NCBI GenBank assembly: GCA_022446945.1
Contig: JAKVBW010000001.1
Coordinates: forward strand, 58,338 to 92,011
From: Phycisphaerales bacterium
GTDB taxonomy: Bacteria; Planctomycetota; Phycisphaerae; Phycisphaerales; SM1A02
Reading direction: 5' to 3'
Length of the DNA stretch: 33,674 nt
Shown: positions 7,251 to 15,467 of the stretch, piece after piece
Layout of the letters: each line of letters opens with the position of its first letter
Position numbering within the stretch: the stretch's first letter is position 1
The notes under the pieces: model-generated
What the model was told of the DNA's origin: nothing
Databases searched by the model: none
Seen by the model: only the letters and a program-made list of their open reading frames with translations
Made by a program: the position numbers and the translations under genes

Positions 7251-8540
7251 CTACCGGTCCAGTTCCGCGGCGATCACATTGATCGATCCGAGGATCGCAA
7301 CAAAATCGGCGAGTTGATGCCCTTCCAATTGTCGGGCAAAACTCTGATAGTTGATGAAGGATGGGGCGCGAACCCCGACTCTCCAAGGGGTGGGTCCACC
7401 ATCGGCGACGATAAAGAAACCGTATTCCCCATTTGGCGCTTCCATCGCAGCGTAGATTTCTCCCACCGGCGCTTCAAATCCCCGGTTGTCCATGATGAGT
7501 TCGAAGTGTTGAATGGTGGATTCGATCGATCCATAGACATCACCCTTCGGTGGCAGAACCGCCTTCCCCTCTGGATCGGCATTGATGGGTCCGTCAGGGA
7601 TGCGATCAATCAGTTGGTTGATGATCCTCGCCGACTGTTTGATTTCCTCGAGTCGCACCAGATATCTGCAGAGGCAGTCACCATCCTGAGCAATCGGGAC
7701 GTCGAACTCGACGGCGGAAGCGCCATTGCCGTCCCAGTTGTCGGCGTAGCAGAGATTCGGATCATCTTTCCGCAGATCTCGGGCGACACCGGATGCGCGG
7801 GCAAGTGGTCCAGTCAGGGACCAGGCGGTCACTTCTTCGGCGCTCATGACACCGATGCCTTTGACGCGGTCAATGAAGATCCGATTACGGTTGAGAAGCG
7901 TCTCGATATCGGTGATGGCCTTGGGCAAGCGCACATCGAGAAAGTTGTGGATCATCTTGCGAAAGATGTCCATGTCTGGGATGTCATGAGCGACACCACC
8001 AACACGGGTGTAGTCGGGATGGAACCGCTGCCCCGTGAGGAAATCCATGATGTCGTAAATGAATTCTCGTTCGTTGAATCCATAGAGAAATCCAGTGAAT
8101 GCACCAAGGTCCAGCGCAGCTGCACCCACACAGAGCAAGTGGCCTTGAATCCGGCCCAGTTCCATCAGGATGGTGCGGAGAACCTTGCATCTGGGCGTGA
8201 GTTCGATATCGAAGAGTTTTTCGACGGCGTTATGCCAGATGATGTCGTTACAGATGGGACCCACATAGTCCATGCGACTCGCGGTGCACACGAATTGGTT
8301 GTAGGTGTGGTGCTCGCCGAGTTTTTCAAAGCCGCTATGGAGATAGCCAACATGCGGTGTTGCCCTGACAACACGCTCGCCGTCAAGTTCGAGCACGACC
8401 CGTAGGGTGGTATGCGTTGCGGGGTGCTGAGGGCCGAAATTCAGCACCCACCGATCACCGGCGTCGGGCCGATCTGCGAGATATTCGACGTCATCGACAT
8501 CGACATCCCAGGGCTCTGCGGGTGTGAGTGTGTAGGGCAT
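7251..8540 (-). CDS. nuoD: NADH-quinone oxidoreductase subunit D (49 kDa)
   Basis: The 429-residue protein is full length for NuoD. Diagnostic segments include 'NFGPQHPATHTTLRVVLELDGE', 'PHVGYLHSGFEKLGEH', 'YNQFVCTASRMDYVGP' and the late 'GEYGFFIVADGGPTPWRVGVRAPSF'. The C-terminus 'ILGSINVIAAELDR' corresponds to the usual ...DxVxGExDR end that helps form the quinone site. NuoD sits in the peripheral arm next to NuoB. It is the first gene of this nuo run; nuoA, nuoB and nuoC are not upstream, where an unrelated exported protein gene ends 63 nt away. A TATACT hexamer about 33 nt before the ATG is a likely promoter. Confidence 0.96.
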   Translation of the reverse strand: MPYTLTPAEPWDVDVDDVEYLADRPDAGDRWVLNFGPQHPATHTTLRVVLELDGERVVRATPHVGYLHSGFEKLGEHHTYNQFVCTASRMDYVGPICNDIIWHNAVEKLFDIELTPRCKVLRTILMELGRIQGHLLCVGAAALDLGAFTGFLYGFNEREFIYDIMDFLTGQRFHPDYTRVGGVAHDIPDMDIFRKMIHNFLDVRLPKAITDIETLLNRNRIFIDRVKGIGVMSAEEVTAWSLTGPLARASGVARDLRKDDPNLCYADNWDGNGASAVEFDVPIAQDGDCLCRYLVRLEEIKQSARIINQLIDRIPDGPINADPEGKAVLPPKGDVYGSIESTIQHFELIMDNRGFEAPVGEIYAAMEAPNGEYGFFIVADGGPTPWRVGVRAPSFINYQSFARQLEGHQLADFVAILGSINVIAAELDR

Positions 8541-8572
8541 GGGGCTCGAATGCTCCAGTTTCAGAGCCGAGC

Positions 8573-8578
8573 AGTATA
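8573..8578 (-). promoter_or_regulatory. Candidate -10 box (TATACT) of the nuoD-nuoF run
   Basis: TATACT on the minus strand lies 32 nt upstream of the nuoD ATG and downstream of the preceding gene's stop. GGAG in the leader could serve as a somewhat distant ribosome binding site. No good -35 is visible. Confidence 0.4.
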
Positions 8579-8603
8579 AAGCCGGGACCTGGTGCTGATG
8601 GCC

Positions 8604-9179
8604 TTAATTCATGGCAGGGCGAGGATCCGCCTGGGCCGGTTGGATGGGCAGATAGATCTGCCGGCACTTCCTCAGTCGCCAGAAATTGCCTGAGAAATCG
8701 ATGCAGTCGACGCCGTTCATTCCGCACGAGCCCTTCCCGCAGGGCAAGACCACATCATCCAGACCGCAGATGCACTCGCAGGCACAGCGGTGGGTGAATC
8801 GCAGTGTTGCGGGGTCTCCTACCCAGAGCGTGTCTCCGCCTGAAATGACAAGGACCTCACCAGCCGTCGTCAGGATGAAGATTTCAGTCTGCCCTTCATT
8901 CTTCAGTGCGCCGCGCACGATGCGATCCCCGGTGCCGATCCGGCCAGATTCAAGGATCTGGTCTCCGTTCCAGACTGCAGACACGCTTCTGAGAGGGGGC
9001 GAAAGTGCTGACTTGCGGGTCGGCGATGCATGCCACGCCAAGACGATGTCGATGGGATCTTCGTGGATGTGATGAATGATGATGGGCGGCGCGGAAATGG
9101 AGGCCCGTTCGGGCGTCTCACCCATCGGGACAGATGATTCGATCAGCACACATGCAACAAACAAGACGCACGTCAACAT
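8604..9179 (-). CDS. Exported protein of unknown function with Cys-rich C-terminal region
   Basis: I do not recognise the family. The ATG at 9179 is preferred to the ORF-track GTG at 9194 because AAAGGAA sits 6 nt before it, giving about 191 residues. Residues 1-18 (MLTCVLFVACVLIESSVP) look like a short signal peptide. The middle part has alternating hydrophobic strands such as 'VSAVWNGDQILESGRIG', 'IFILTTAGEVLVISGGDTLWVG', suggesting a beta-sandwich. The C-terminal 60 residues contain eight or more Cys in 'HRCACECICGLDDVVLPCGKGSCGMNGVDC', then end in a basic segment. This may be a disulfide-stabilised or metal-binding module; the cysteines are not in CXXCH form, so haem is unlikely. It stands between the permease and nuoD on the same strand. 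Confidence 0.62.
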   Translation of the reverse strand: MLTCVLFVACVLIESSVPMGETPERASISAPPIIIHHIHEDPIDIVLAWHASPTRKSALSPPLRSVSAVWNGDQILESGRIGTGDRIVRGALKNEGQTEIFILTTAGEVLVISGGDTLWVGDPATLRFTHRCACECICGLDDVVLPCGKGSCGMNGVDCIDFSGNFWRLRKCRQIYLPIQPAQADPRPAMN

Positions 9180-9277
9180 GGGCGTTCCTTTCACATTGGT
9201 ACGGGGGTATCACCGCAAGGTGTGACGGTAGTGGACGCACAAGATGTGATTCAGCAGCACTGCCAAAAGGCCGCCGG

Positions 9278-11005
9278 TTAGACGCGGAAGATAGCGCCCA
9301 TTTTTCGGCCCATCAGCACGGATGCCCCAACAAGTGTGACAGCAAGGAGCACCATCGCCCACACACCCATCGCGCTGGCAATGCCCGGCCCGTCCCCGAG
9401 TCGTTCAAACAGAACGTAGATGGCCTTTGTGATCGGATAATCAGACTCGCGCTGCGCAAGAATCAACGAGTCGCTGACTTCGAGCATGGCGAATGAAAAA
9501 GCAAGCAGGGCACCGGCAACAAGATTGGCAGTGATCAGGGGGATGACAACGGTGCGAATCGCGCGCACGCGTGATGCCCCGAGATTCAGTGCCGCTTCTT
9601 CAAGCTCGCCACTTGTCTGTTCAAGACCCGCAACGGTGCTGCGGACGACGTAGGGCAGTCGACGGACTGCGTAAGCGATCACAAGCAGTAGTACTGGATT
9701 GGGGTCTGCGCCCACCACGGAGATCACCCCCTCGAGCGGGTCATCTTTGCCAAATGGCCAGCGAAGTGTCATGGCCACGTAGCCGAAAGCCATGACTAGG
9801 CCCGGTACGGCAAGAGGGAGCATTGCCAGCGCATCCAGAAGTCCTCGCCCCTTGATCTTGACGCGGACAATCAGATAACCGATCGCCAGACCGACAATGA
9901 GGTCGATGCCAACCGCGAGCGAGGCATACAAGAGACTGTTGCGGATCGATCCGCTCGCCAATGGGTGAGACAGTGCGGTGTCGTAATTGTGAACCGTCCA
10001 AGCAGTGGGCAGAACACTGTCGTACCAAGCGCCTTCAACAGACAGGGAAGCGGCCACCACACTCAGATGGGGGAGGATCGCGGCGCCTGTCACCATCACG
10101 AACAGGGACAGCGCCAGGAAGCCTCCCATCGGCCCCAACTTTTTGGGGACCGATCGAATCGACGCTTTCGCATACATCGTTGAGGCGCGACCACCCAACA
10201 GCACTTTCCCGATCATGTACGAGCCTGCCGCGACGATCAAGAGTACTGCCGTCAAGGCATAGGGCTGAGTGGACCCTTCCATTTCCTTGATGCCATTGAA
10301 GATCTGTACGGGCGTCACCTGTTGATAATCAAACATCAGCGGCGTGCCGAGTTCTGTGAACGACCAGATGAAGACGATCGTGCCACCTGCGAATAGCCCC
10401 GGTCGGATCAGCGGCAGAACGATTTGTCGCAATCGTCTCCACGCTGATGCGCCAAGACCGGAAGCCGCCTCTTCCAAAGCAGGATCAAGATTTGCCAGTG
10501 CCGCAGCTGCGTTGAGATAGATGATGGGATACAAGTGCAACGCTTCAATCAGCACAATGGCCCAGAAGCCACCTTGGCCAATGAAGTCGACACCCTGGTC
10601 GATGAAGCCCATTTGAATCAGCAGTTCGCTGATGGCACCATGTCTGCCCAGAAGATGATGCAGGCCGATCGCGCCCACGAAGGGTGGCAGAATCAACGGC
10701 ACCAGAATTAAGGCATTGAATGCGGTTTTGCCCGGGAAGTCACACTTGACCGAGATCAGTGCCAGAGGGATCGAAATGATTAACGACAGAATGGTCGTGA
10801 AGACCGCGATGCCACCCGCATTCAGAAGACCGGTGCGGGTCGCCGGATCGCGAAGCACTTCCAGAACATGATGAAATGTGAATCCACCGGTTTTTGATTC
10901 AAAGCCAACGGCGACCGTCAGCCAGATGGGATACAGGAGAAAGACAGCGAACCCGGCAAGGACCAGCGCTAACAGCAGGTAGGAGCCAAAGCGGGCGCGT
11001 CGCAT
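9278..11005 (-). CDS. Fused two-domain ABC transporter permease, Fe3+ (FbpB/AfuB/ThiP-like) family
   Basis: The protein has about 575 residues and two BPD-type permease halves, roughly residues 1-280 and 290-575, each with about six membrane spans. Both carry the EAA loop that contacts the ATPase: 'EEAASGLGASAWRRLRQIVLPL' and 'EEAALNLGASRVRAIRTVVIPL'. A fused permease with this layout is typical of ferric-ion and related small-ligand importers. No ATPase or substrate-binding protein gene is nearby, so the rest of the transporter must be elsewhere and the substrate is open. The ATG at 11005 is chosen because TACCAT lies 7 nt before it, in the window's recurrent leaderless layout. An in-frame ATG at 11014 (three residues longer) lies within that hexamer. 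No ribosome binding site is seen for either. Confidence 0.9.
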   Translation of the reverse strand: MRRARFGSYLLLALVLAGFAVFLLYPIWLTVAVGFESKTGGFTFHHVLEVLRDPATRTGLLNAGGIAVFTTILSLIISIPLALISVKCDFPGKTAFNALILVPLILPPFVGAIGLHHLLGRHGAISELLIQMGFIDQGVDFIGQGGFWAIVLIEALHLYPIIYLNAAAALANLDPALEEAASGLGASAWRRLRQIVLPLIRPGLFAGGTIVFIWSFTELGTPLMFDYQQVTPVQIFNGIKEMEGSTQPYALTAVLLIVAAGSYMIGKVLLGGRASTMYAKASIRSVPKKLGPMGGFLALSLFVMVTGAAILPHLSVVAASLSVEGAWYDSVLPTAWTVHNYDTALSHPLASGSIRNSLLYASLAVGIDLIVGLAIGYLIVRVKIKGRGLLDALAMLPLAVPGLVMAFGYVAMTLRWPFGKDDPLEGVISVVGADPNPVLLLVIAYAVRRLPYVVRSTVAGLEQTSGELEEAALNLGASRVRAIRTVVIPLITANLVAGALLAFSFAMLEVSDSLILAQRESDYPITKAIYVLFERLGDGPGIASAMGVWAMVLLAVTLVGASVLMGRKMGAIFRV

Positions 11006-11012
11006 GGCGGGC

Positions 11013-11018
11013 ATGGTA
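11013..11018 (-). promoter_or_regulatory. Candidate -10 box (TACCAT), leaderless layout, ABC permease
   Basis: TACCAT stands 7 nt before the ATG at 11005 on the minus strand, and no ribosome binding site is present. The preceding gene ends about 50 nt upstream. Confidence 0.35.
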
Positions 11019-11064
11019 CGCAGTGGCTCTTCACGCCGGGGGGCATCACTGATGCCGATGCGTT

Positions 11065-12618
11065 CTAGCTTCCCCAGCGTTCCAGAAGCAGCATGAGATC
11101 ACTTTCGTCTGCGGCACCACTTCCATCCAGATCCGCTTCGCAATCGCTGCAACCCCAATCCATGAGGAGCAACAGCAGATCGAGCACATCGACCAGTCCA
11201 CTGTCGTTCAAATCGCCACTGATCACCGGCGTCGAAGCGAACCAGGCGATGCCGACATCTACAGAATCAGATCCCGCATCGTTTCTTGTGAGCCGCAGCA
11301 CATAGTGGCCTGCTTCCAAATTGGAGATGTAGAGGTGCTCTAGATTGTCAACACTGCTGTTGGATCGCACATTGCCACTTTCGAAAATCTCAATACCTGC
11401 GTCACCGGTGAGATCGATAAGCTCCCCACCTTCCGCGCGGTGCAGTTCCAGGTCTAAATCTGCGAGAGTCCAACTGGCAAAGTTGGAGGACACTTGGCGG
11501 TTCCATGTCGCCAGGATCGATAGTTCATCAGTCTCACTCAAAGATCGGAATTGCCAAGCGCGAGTTTGTCCTGCAGACATTGATTCAAGTGACCAACCGT
11601 GTTCGATTGCATCAGCCGGTGTCTCGATGGCATGGCTGCCCGCTTGGCGATTGCCGCTCATGATGGCATGCGCGCGATCGACATTCAGATGACCCGCTCC
11701 GACGATGGCGTCGAGTGGAGTTGTGGTGAATCCTCGATCAACACCGCTGGCAGGCGCATCATTGCTCCATGATTCCCCATCACCTGACGTTCCCGTGTGC
11801 GAAGCGGACGCCAGAAGTGTCGCTCTGAGCACCTCAGATGATTCTCCGCCGGCATCAATGCCGAGTCCGCCATCTCTGATCAACTCCACAAGCATGGCGG
11901 CAGCGCCGCTGACGATTCCTGTGCATTCACTGGTGGTGTCAAGTGGGGCTGAGATGTCGGGTCGTCGCCTTCCCTCACCGTCATATCCCGAAGGAACGGT
12001 GGTGGCGGCATGATCGCCATCATGTCGACCGACTGCGAGCACATTGAATGCGTAGGCAAGCAGCGGTTGAGACGACTGCCCGTTGTTGACCCCGACCGAC
12101 ACGAGCGAGTCGTCCCGTTCGATCGTCCAATCGACGCGTCGAAGCGCATCGTTGTCCAAGGTGGGATTGTTGAAACTGCCTACCCATGAGTGGTTCCAGA
12201 TCTTCTGTGCGCCGAGAATTGGTTCAGGTTGAACCGATGCGCCACTGCCGACATTGAGGAAGCCGCTTTGGAGCCAGTTGTTGACTTCGTAACAGTTGAT
12301 GAACCAGATCCCCGGCGCAATGCTGGAGTTCAGCCCGTAGAAACGCTTCCCAACCATGGTGGCATGTGAACTCGCACCTGCAGCACCGCCGGATCGGCGA
12401 ATGAGGTACTTGTCATCGAATTCGGCATTGTTCCCGTCTGGCGCGTAATTGCCATTGCCATCTGGAACTTCGACTTGCCCAACGATGACATCTGCGCCGG
12501 TCGGAATCTCATCAATCCCGAGACGATCGACCAACGATGTCCAGCCAGACCAGACTCGGTAGTCGGCATCCGCGACGCTTGTGCACAGGGCCAACGCGAT
12601 TGTGACGCACCATCGCAC
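11065..12618 (-). CDS. Secreted subtilase-like (S8 fold) protein with C-terminal dockerin-like module
   Basis: The 517-residue protein starts at GTG 12618 behind a strong GAGGAGAGGAG ribosome binding site and has an export signal (about residues 1-18). A divergent subtilisin fold is readable. 'SSHATMVG' with His85 matches the His motif, 'IWNHSW' the SxG-type strand, and 'VSVGVNNG' the oxyanion Asn region (178/179). 'RRPDISAPLDTTSECTGIVSGAAA' aligns with the GTSMASPHVAGAAA block, keeping Ser230. The expected catalytic Asp near 'ADVIVGQVE' reads Gln by my alignment, so activity is uncertain. Residues of about 330-455 look like a pre-peptidase-type beta domain. The last 50 residues hold two calcium-loop repeats beginning 'GDLNDSGLVDVLDLLLLL' and ending WG. 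It is probably surface-located. Confidence 0.75.
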   Translation of the reverse strand: MRWCVTIALALCTSVADADYRVWSGWTSLVDRLGIDEIPTGADVIVGQVEVPDGNGNYAPDGNNAEFDDKYLIRRSGGAAGASSHATMVGKRFYGLNSSIAPGIWFINCYEVNNWLQSGFLNVGSGASVQPEPILGAQKIWNHSWVGSFNNPTLDNDALRRVDWTIERDDSLVSVGVNNGQSSQPLLAYAFNVLAVGRHDGDHAATTVPSGYDGEGRRRPDISAPLDTTSECTGIVSGAAAMLVELIRDGGLGIDAGGESSEVLRATLLASASHTGTSGDGESWSNDAPASGVDRGFTTTPLDAIVGAGHLNVDRAHAIMSGNRQAGSHAIETPADAIEHGWSLESMSAGQTRAWQFRSLSETDELSILATWNRQVSSNFASWTLADLDLELHRAEGGELIDLTGDAGIEIFESGNVRSNSSVDNLEHLYISNLEAGHYVLRLTRNDAGSDSVDVGIAWFASTPVISGDLNDSGLVDVLDLLLLLMDWGCSDCEADLDGSGAADESDLMLLLERWGS

Positions 12619-12711
12619 CTGCTCGCTCTCCTCTCCTCAAACAACTCAGATGGCGACCACTCAGCCTACCACCAACGCATGGCTGGGCAAGGAGAGACTT
12701 ACATGGAGAAC

Positions 12712-13380
12712 TCAACCCTGTGGTGGGGATTGGAGGGCTTGAACGGGTTGGTTTGTCTGCATGGCCGCTTCAATTTCATGCAAGATGGACCGTTCTGCGG
12801 TCCGATCTCGACTTGTCGGCACCCAGACGACACCCTTGGGCGGTGATTCCCATGATGCATCGTGGCCTGTACGCCTTGGTGCAGCCTGAAGATTGGGCAT
12901 CCAAGTGCTGCGCATCACATTGGGGCGGTACCCGTGCTCGACATAGACCCAAGCACGCAGATCCAGCGGAATGGCTGCAGACGTCAGATCAGGACCCTCA
13001 TCACCCGCGAGATAGTCTGGTGGCGCGATATCAGCCTGCCCGGATCGCGCCAGTCGCGTGCGATGGGCAGGGCGGAACTCGATTCTCACCCGTGTACGTG
13101 TTTTTGCCAGCGAGCTTTCGACAATCGTTGGAAGATCCGTGGTCGTTAAGTGCCAAGGCTCAAAAAGAGAGCCCGATTGGGTCGCGCCAGATTCGATCAC
13201 ACCGCTTCTGGGATCCATGATTTCAGGCTCCCAGCCATGATCTCGCACAACAGCGACCGCAGTGGAATAGGCCTGCCGATACTGCGTAGGCTCGATTCTG
13301 ACCACTTCTGGGCCATTTGAAGCGGCACAACCACCCGCAAGAACAATGGATCCGAAGATCATGATGTATCGAAGGGTCAT
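12712..13380 (-). CDS. Putative lipoprotein of unknown function
   Basis: This 222-residue protein begins with a short signal peptide and a lipobox-like 'LAGGC' around residue 18, so it is probably a lipoprotein. I recognise no domain. The body contains an early 'YRQAYSTAVAVVRDHGWEPEIMDPRSGVIES', which resembles the repeated helix-strand unit seen in envelope proteins that handle paired alpha/beta subdomains. A later strand-rich part has 'TRVRIEFRP' and 'LDLRAWVYVEHGYRP'. The C-terminal 60 residues are Pro/Ser/Arg-rich, with 'ERSILHEIEAAMQ' near the end. The ATG lacks a ribosome binding site; TACACT lies 8 nt upstream. It is divergent from the multihaem cytochrome gene, and the two share a 158-nt control region. 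Confidence 0.68.
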   Translation of the reverse strand: MTLRYIMIFGSIVLAGGCAASNGPEVVRIEPTQYRQAYSTAVAVVRDHGWEPEIMDPRSGVIESGATQSGSLFEPWHLTTTDLPTIVESSLAKTRTRVRIEFRPAHRTRLARSGQADIAPPDYLAGDEGPDLTSAAIPLDLRAWVYVEHGYRPNVMRSTWMPNLQAAPRRTGHDASWESPPKGVVWVPTSRDRTAERSILHEIEAAMQTNQPVQALQSPPQG

Positions 13381-13388
13381 TTGAGCCG

Positions 13389-13394
13389 AGTGTA
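13389..13394 (-). promoter_or_regulatory. Candidate -10 box (TACACT), leaderless layout, lipoprotein gene
   Basis: TACACT on the minus strand lies 8 nt before the ATG at 13380, with no ribosome binding site between. The region is divergent towards the cytochrome gene. Confidence 0.35.
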
Positions 13395-13538
13395 CTGACT
13401 TCTGCGCACTCCTTTGGGGCCGATCAGTGAGTCCAGTATTGACCCCACAGGAACAGGGAGTACGGTTGATTGTTGGCTCGGATCGGGCCTAGGAACAGCC
13501 TCTATGGCTGCTGAAAGGACTTTTGGAGACAGGTTGTC

Positions 13539-15434
13539 GTGAGATTGCAACACAATCTGGCATTGTTATCCGCCCTCCTCATCGGGGGCCTGATGACATG
13601 GGATGTCCAGGGAGATCAAGTTCAGATCCAGACGACGGCGGAGGATTTCTTCCAACCAGGCACGCAACCCGTTCCAGAGAACTTTCAGGTCTTCACGGAG
13701 AGTTGGAACTGCGCCCAATGTCACAACTTCACCGATGACGACAACCCCTCCGCGATTACCTCTCCAAGTATCAACTGGTCCGCGAGCATGATGGCGCAAT
13801 CGGCACGTGATCCTGTCTGGCAGGCCGCAGTGGTCATTGCCAATCAGGATGCCGCTGGTTCAGGGGAATATTGCATTCGGTGTCACGCGCCGAAGGGCTG
13901 GGGGGCAGGACACAGCACCGATGGCAATCTGGATGCTTTGTGGGATCCGGATGACATGGATGGGATCACCTGCAGTTTTTGTCACCGCCTGGTGGACCCC
14001 ATTGCTTCACCGGACAACCCCGCTCAAGATGCTGACATTCTTCAGGCTTTGATTGATGCGGGCACTTACCCAGATCCTGCGCATCCTGGGAATGGCCGCT
14101 TCATCTTCGACCCGATTGATGATCGTCGCGGCCCTCTCGATGATGTTGGCATCAACATGCATGGTGGTTCTTTGGTCGTGTATTCGCCACATCACTCGGA
14201 ATCGAGTGTGTGCGCGAGTTGCCACGATCTTGGCAATCCCGTGTTTTCATGGAATGAATCGACGGAGTCATGGGAGCTCAACCCACTGGATGAAGCCCAT
14301 CCGACGCAGAACACGTATCACATGTTCCCTGAGCAGCGAACCTACAGCGAGTGGCTGAACAGTGAGTTTGCCAATGATGGTGTTGCATTCCCTGATGGTC
14401 GCTTTGGTGGAGATGGGCATCCCGATGGTGTCATGAGATCCTGCCAAGATTGTCACATGCCCAAGACTTACGGCGCCAACTGCAGTTTCTGGTACCTCCC
14501 AGACATCGGCACCAGAGATGACATCGATATCCACAGCTTTGCCGGCGGGAACACATGGGTCATCGGCGCGGTCCACGATCTGTGGGATCCGACTTGGACT
14601 GGCCTGACTGACGAAATGGTGGAAATGTCGATGCAGCGCACCGCAGATCTTCTTGCAGCGGCGAGTGATATGGATGTCAGTCAGGACGGCGATGCGCTCG
14701 ACGTTCGTGTCACGAATTGGTCAGGCCACAAGCTGCCTACCGGGATGCCCGAAGGACGGCGCATGTGGCTTAACGTGCAGTTTCTAGATGCGGATGGGGC
14801 ACTGGTCGAGGAACACGGCGATTACAACTGGATCACAGCATCACTGGATACATCCAGTACGACAGTGTGGGAAGCCAAGCTCGGTGTCAGTGAAACGATG
14901 TCTGCCTTGACAGGTGTTGATGCAGGCGAGTCATTCCATCTGGTTCTCTGCGATGAGATTCTTAAGGACAACCGCATCCCACCGGTCGGTTTCACAAATG
15001 CCGCATTCGAAGCGATTCATGCCGAACCCGTCGGTGAGACCTATGCGGACGGCCAGCATTGGTCAGATACCACATTCGAGGTTCCTGTGAATGCTGCCGA
15101 AGCGGTGGTGACCCTCTATTTCCAGACGACCACACGGGAGATGATGGAGTTTCTGCGGGATGAGAATGTCACGGATGATCGTGGACAGATTGCTTGGGAT
15201 GCATATGTCGCGCGCGGCATGTCTCCGCCCGTCGTCATGGATGCCACGACTCTCGATCTGACTCCTGTCGCTGTCGAGGGCGATGTCAATGGAGATGGTG
15301 TCGTTGACGTCAACGACATTCTGGAGATGTTGGGACAGTGGGGACCATGTCCGTCCGGGTGCTCGGGCGATCTCAACAGTGATGGCCTCGTCAATGTCGA
15401 TGATCTGCTTGCTTTACTTTCATATTTCGGCTGA
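13539..15434 (+). CDS. Exported penta-haem cytochrome c with C-terminal dockerin-like module
   Basis: The 631-residue protein has an N-terminal signal sequence (about residues 1-25). Five CXXCH haem-attachment sites are at 58-62 (CAQCH), 112-116 (CIRCH), 145-149 (CSFCH), 225-229 (CASCH) and 302-306 (CQDCH). The segment 'SASMMAQSARDPVWQAAVVIANQDAAGSGEYC' between haems 1 and 2 resembles the cytochrome c-554-related multihaem family. Residues of about 345-570 form a haem-free, beta-rich part. The last 50 residues contain two calcium-loop repeats, 'GDVNGDGVVDVNDILEML' and 'GDLNSDGLVNVDDLLALL'. Start is GTG with GGAGACAGG upstream. It should act outside the cytoplasmic membrane in electron transfer or redox catalysis; the substrate is unknown. 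A TPR lipoprotein gene follows closely. Confidence 0.88.
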   Translation: MRLQHNLALLSALLIGGLMTWDVQGDQVQIQTTAEDFFQPGTQPVPENFQVFTESWNCAQCHNFTDDDNPSAITSPSINWSASMMAQSARDPVWQAAVVIANQDAAGSGEYCIRCHAPKGWGAGHSTDGNLDALWDPDDMDGITCSFCHRLVDPIASPDNPAQDADILQALIDAGTYPDPAHPGNGRFIFDPIDDRRGPLDDVGINMHGGSLVVYSPHHSESSVCASCHDLGNPVFSWNESTESWELNPLDEAHPTQNTYHMFPEQRTYSEWLNSEFANDGVAFPDGRFGGDGHPDGVMRSCQDCHMPKTYGANCSFWYLPDIGTRDDIDIHSFAGGNTWVIGAVHDLWDPTWTGLTDEMVEMSMQRTADLLAAASDMDVSQDGDALDVRVTNWSGHKLPTGMPEGRRMWLNVQFLDADGALVEEHGDYNWITASLDTSSTTVWEAKLGVSETMSALTGVDAGESFHLVLCDEILKDNRIPPVGFTNAAFEAIHAEPVGETYADGQHWSDTTFEVPVNAAEAVVTLYFQTTTREMMEFLRDENVTDDRGQIAWDAYVARGMSPPVVMDATTLDLTPVAVEGDVNGDGVVDVNDILEMLGQWGPCPSGCSGDLNSDGLVNVDDLLALLSYFG

Positions 15435-15454
15435 CCCACATTCACACCGCTCTC

Positions 15455-15460
15455 TAACAT
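15455..15460 (+). promoter_or_regulatory. Candidate -10 box (TAACAT), leaderless layout, TPR lipoprotein
   Basis: TAACAT ends 7 nt before the ATG at 15468, with CTGACC as a possible -35 18 nt further upstream, over the cytochrome stop codon. No ribosome binding site is seen. The hexamer overlaps an alternative ATG at 15459. Confidence 0.33.
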
Positions 15461-15467
15461 GTCAGGC

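Noticed and set aside
7314-8405. 363-codon plus-strand ORF opposite nuoD
   Set aside because: nuoD is unmistakable on the other strand. The antisense frame is long only because of the codon bias of nuoD.
11065-12618. Cellulosome-type dockerin reading of the four dockerin-tailed proteins
   Set aside because: No cohesin domain, scaffoldin or glycoside hydrolase is present; in planctomycetes such ends occur on many unrelated exported proteins.
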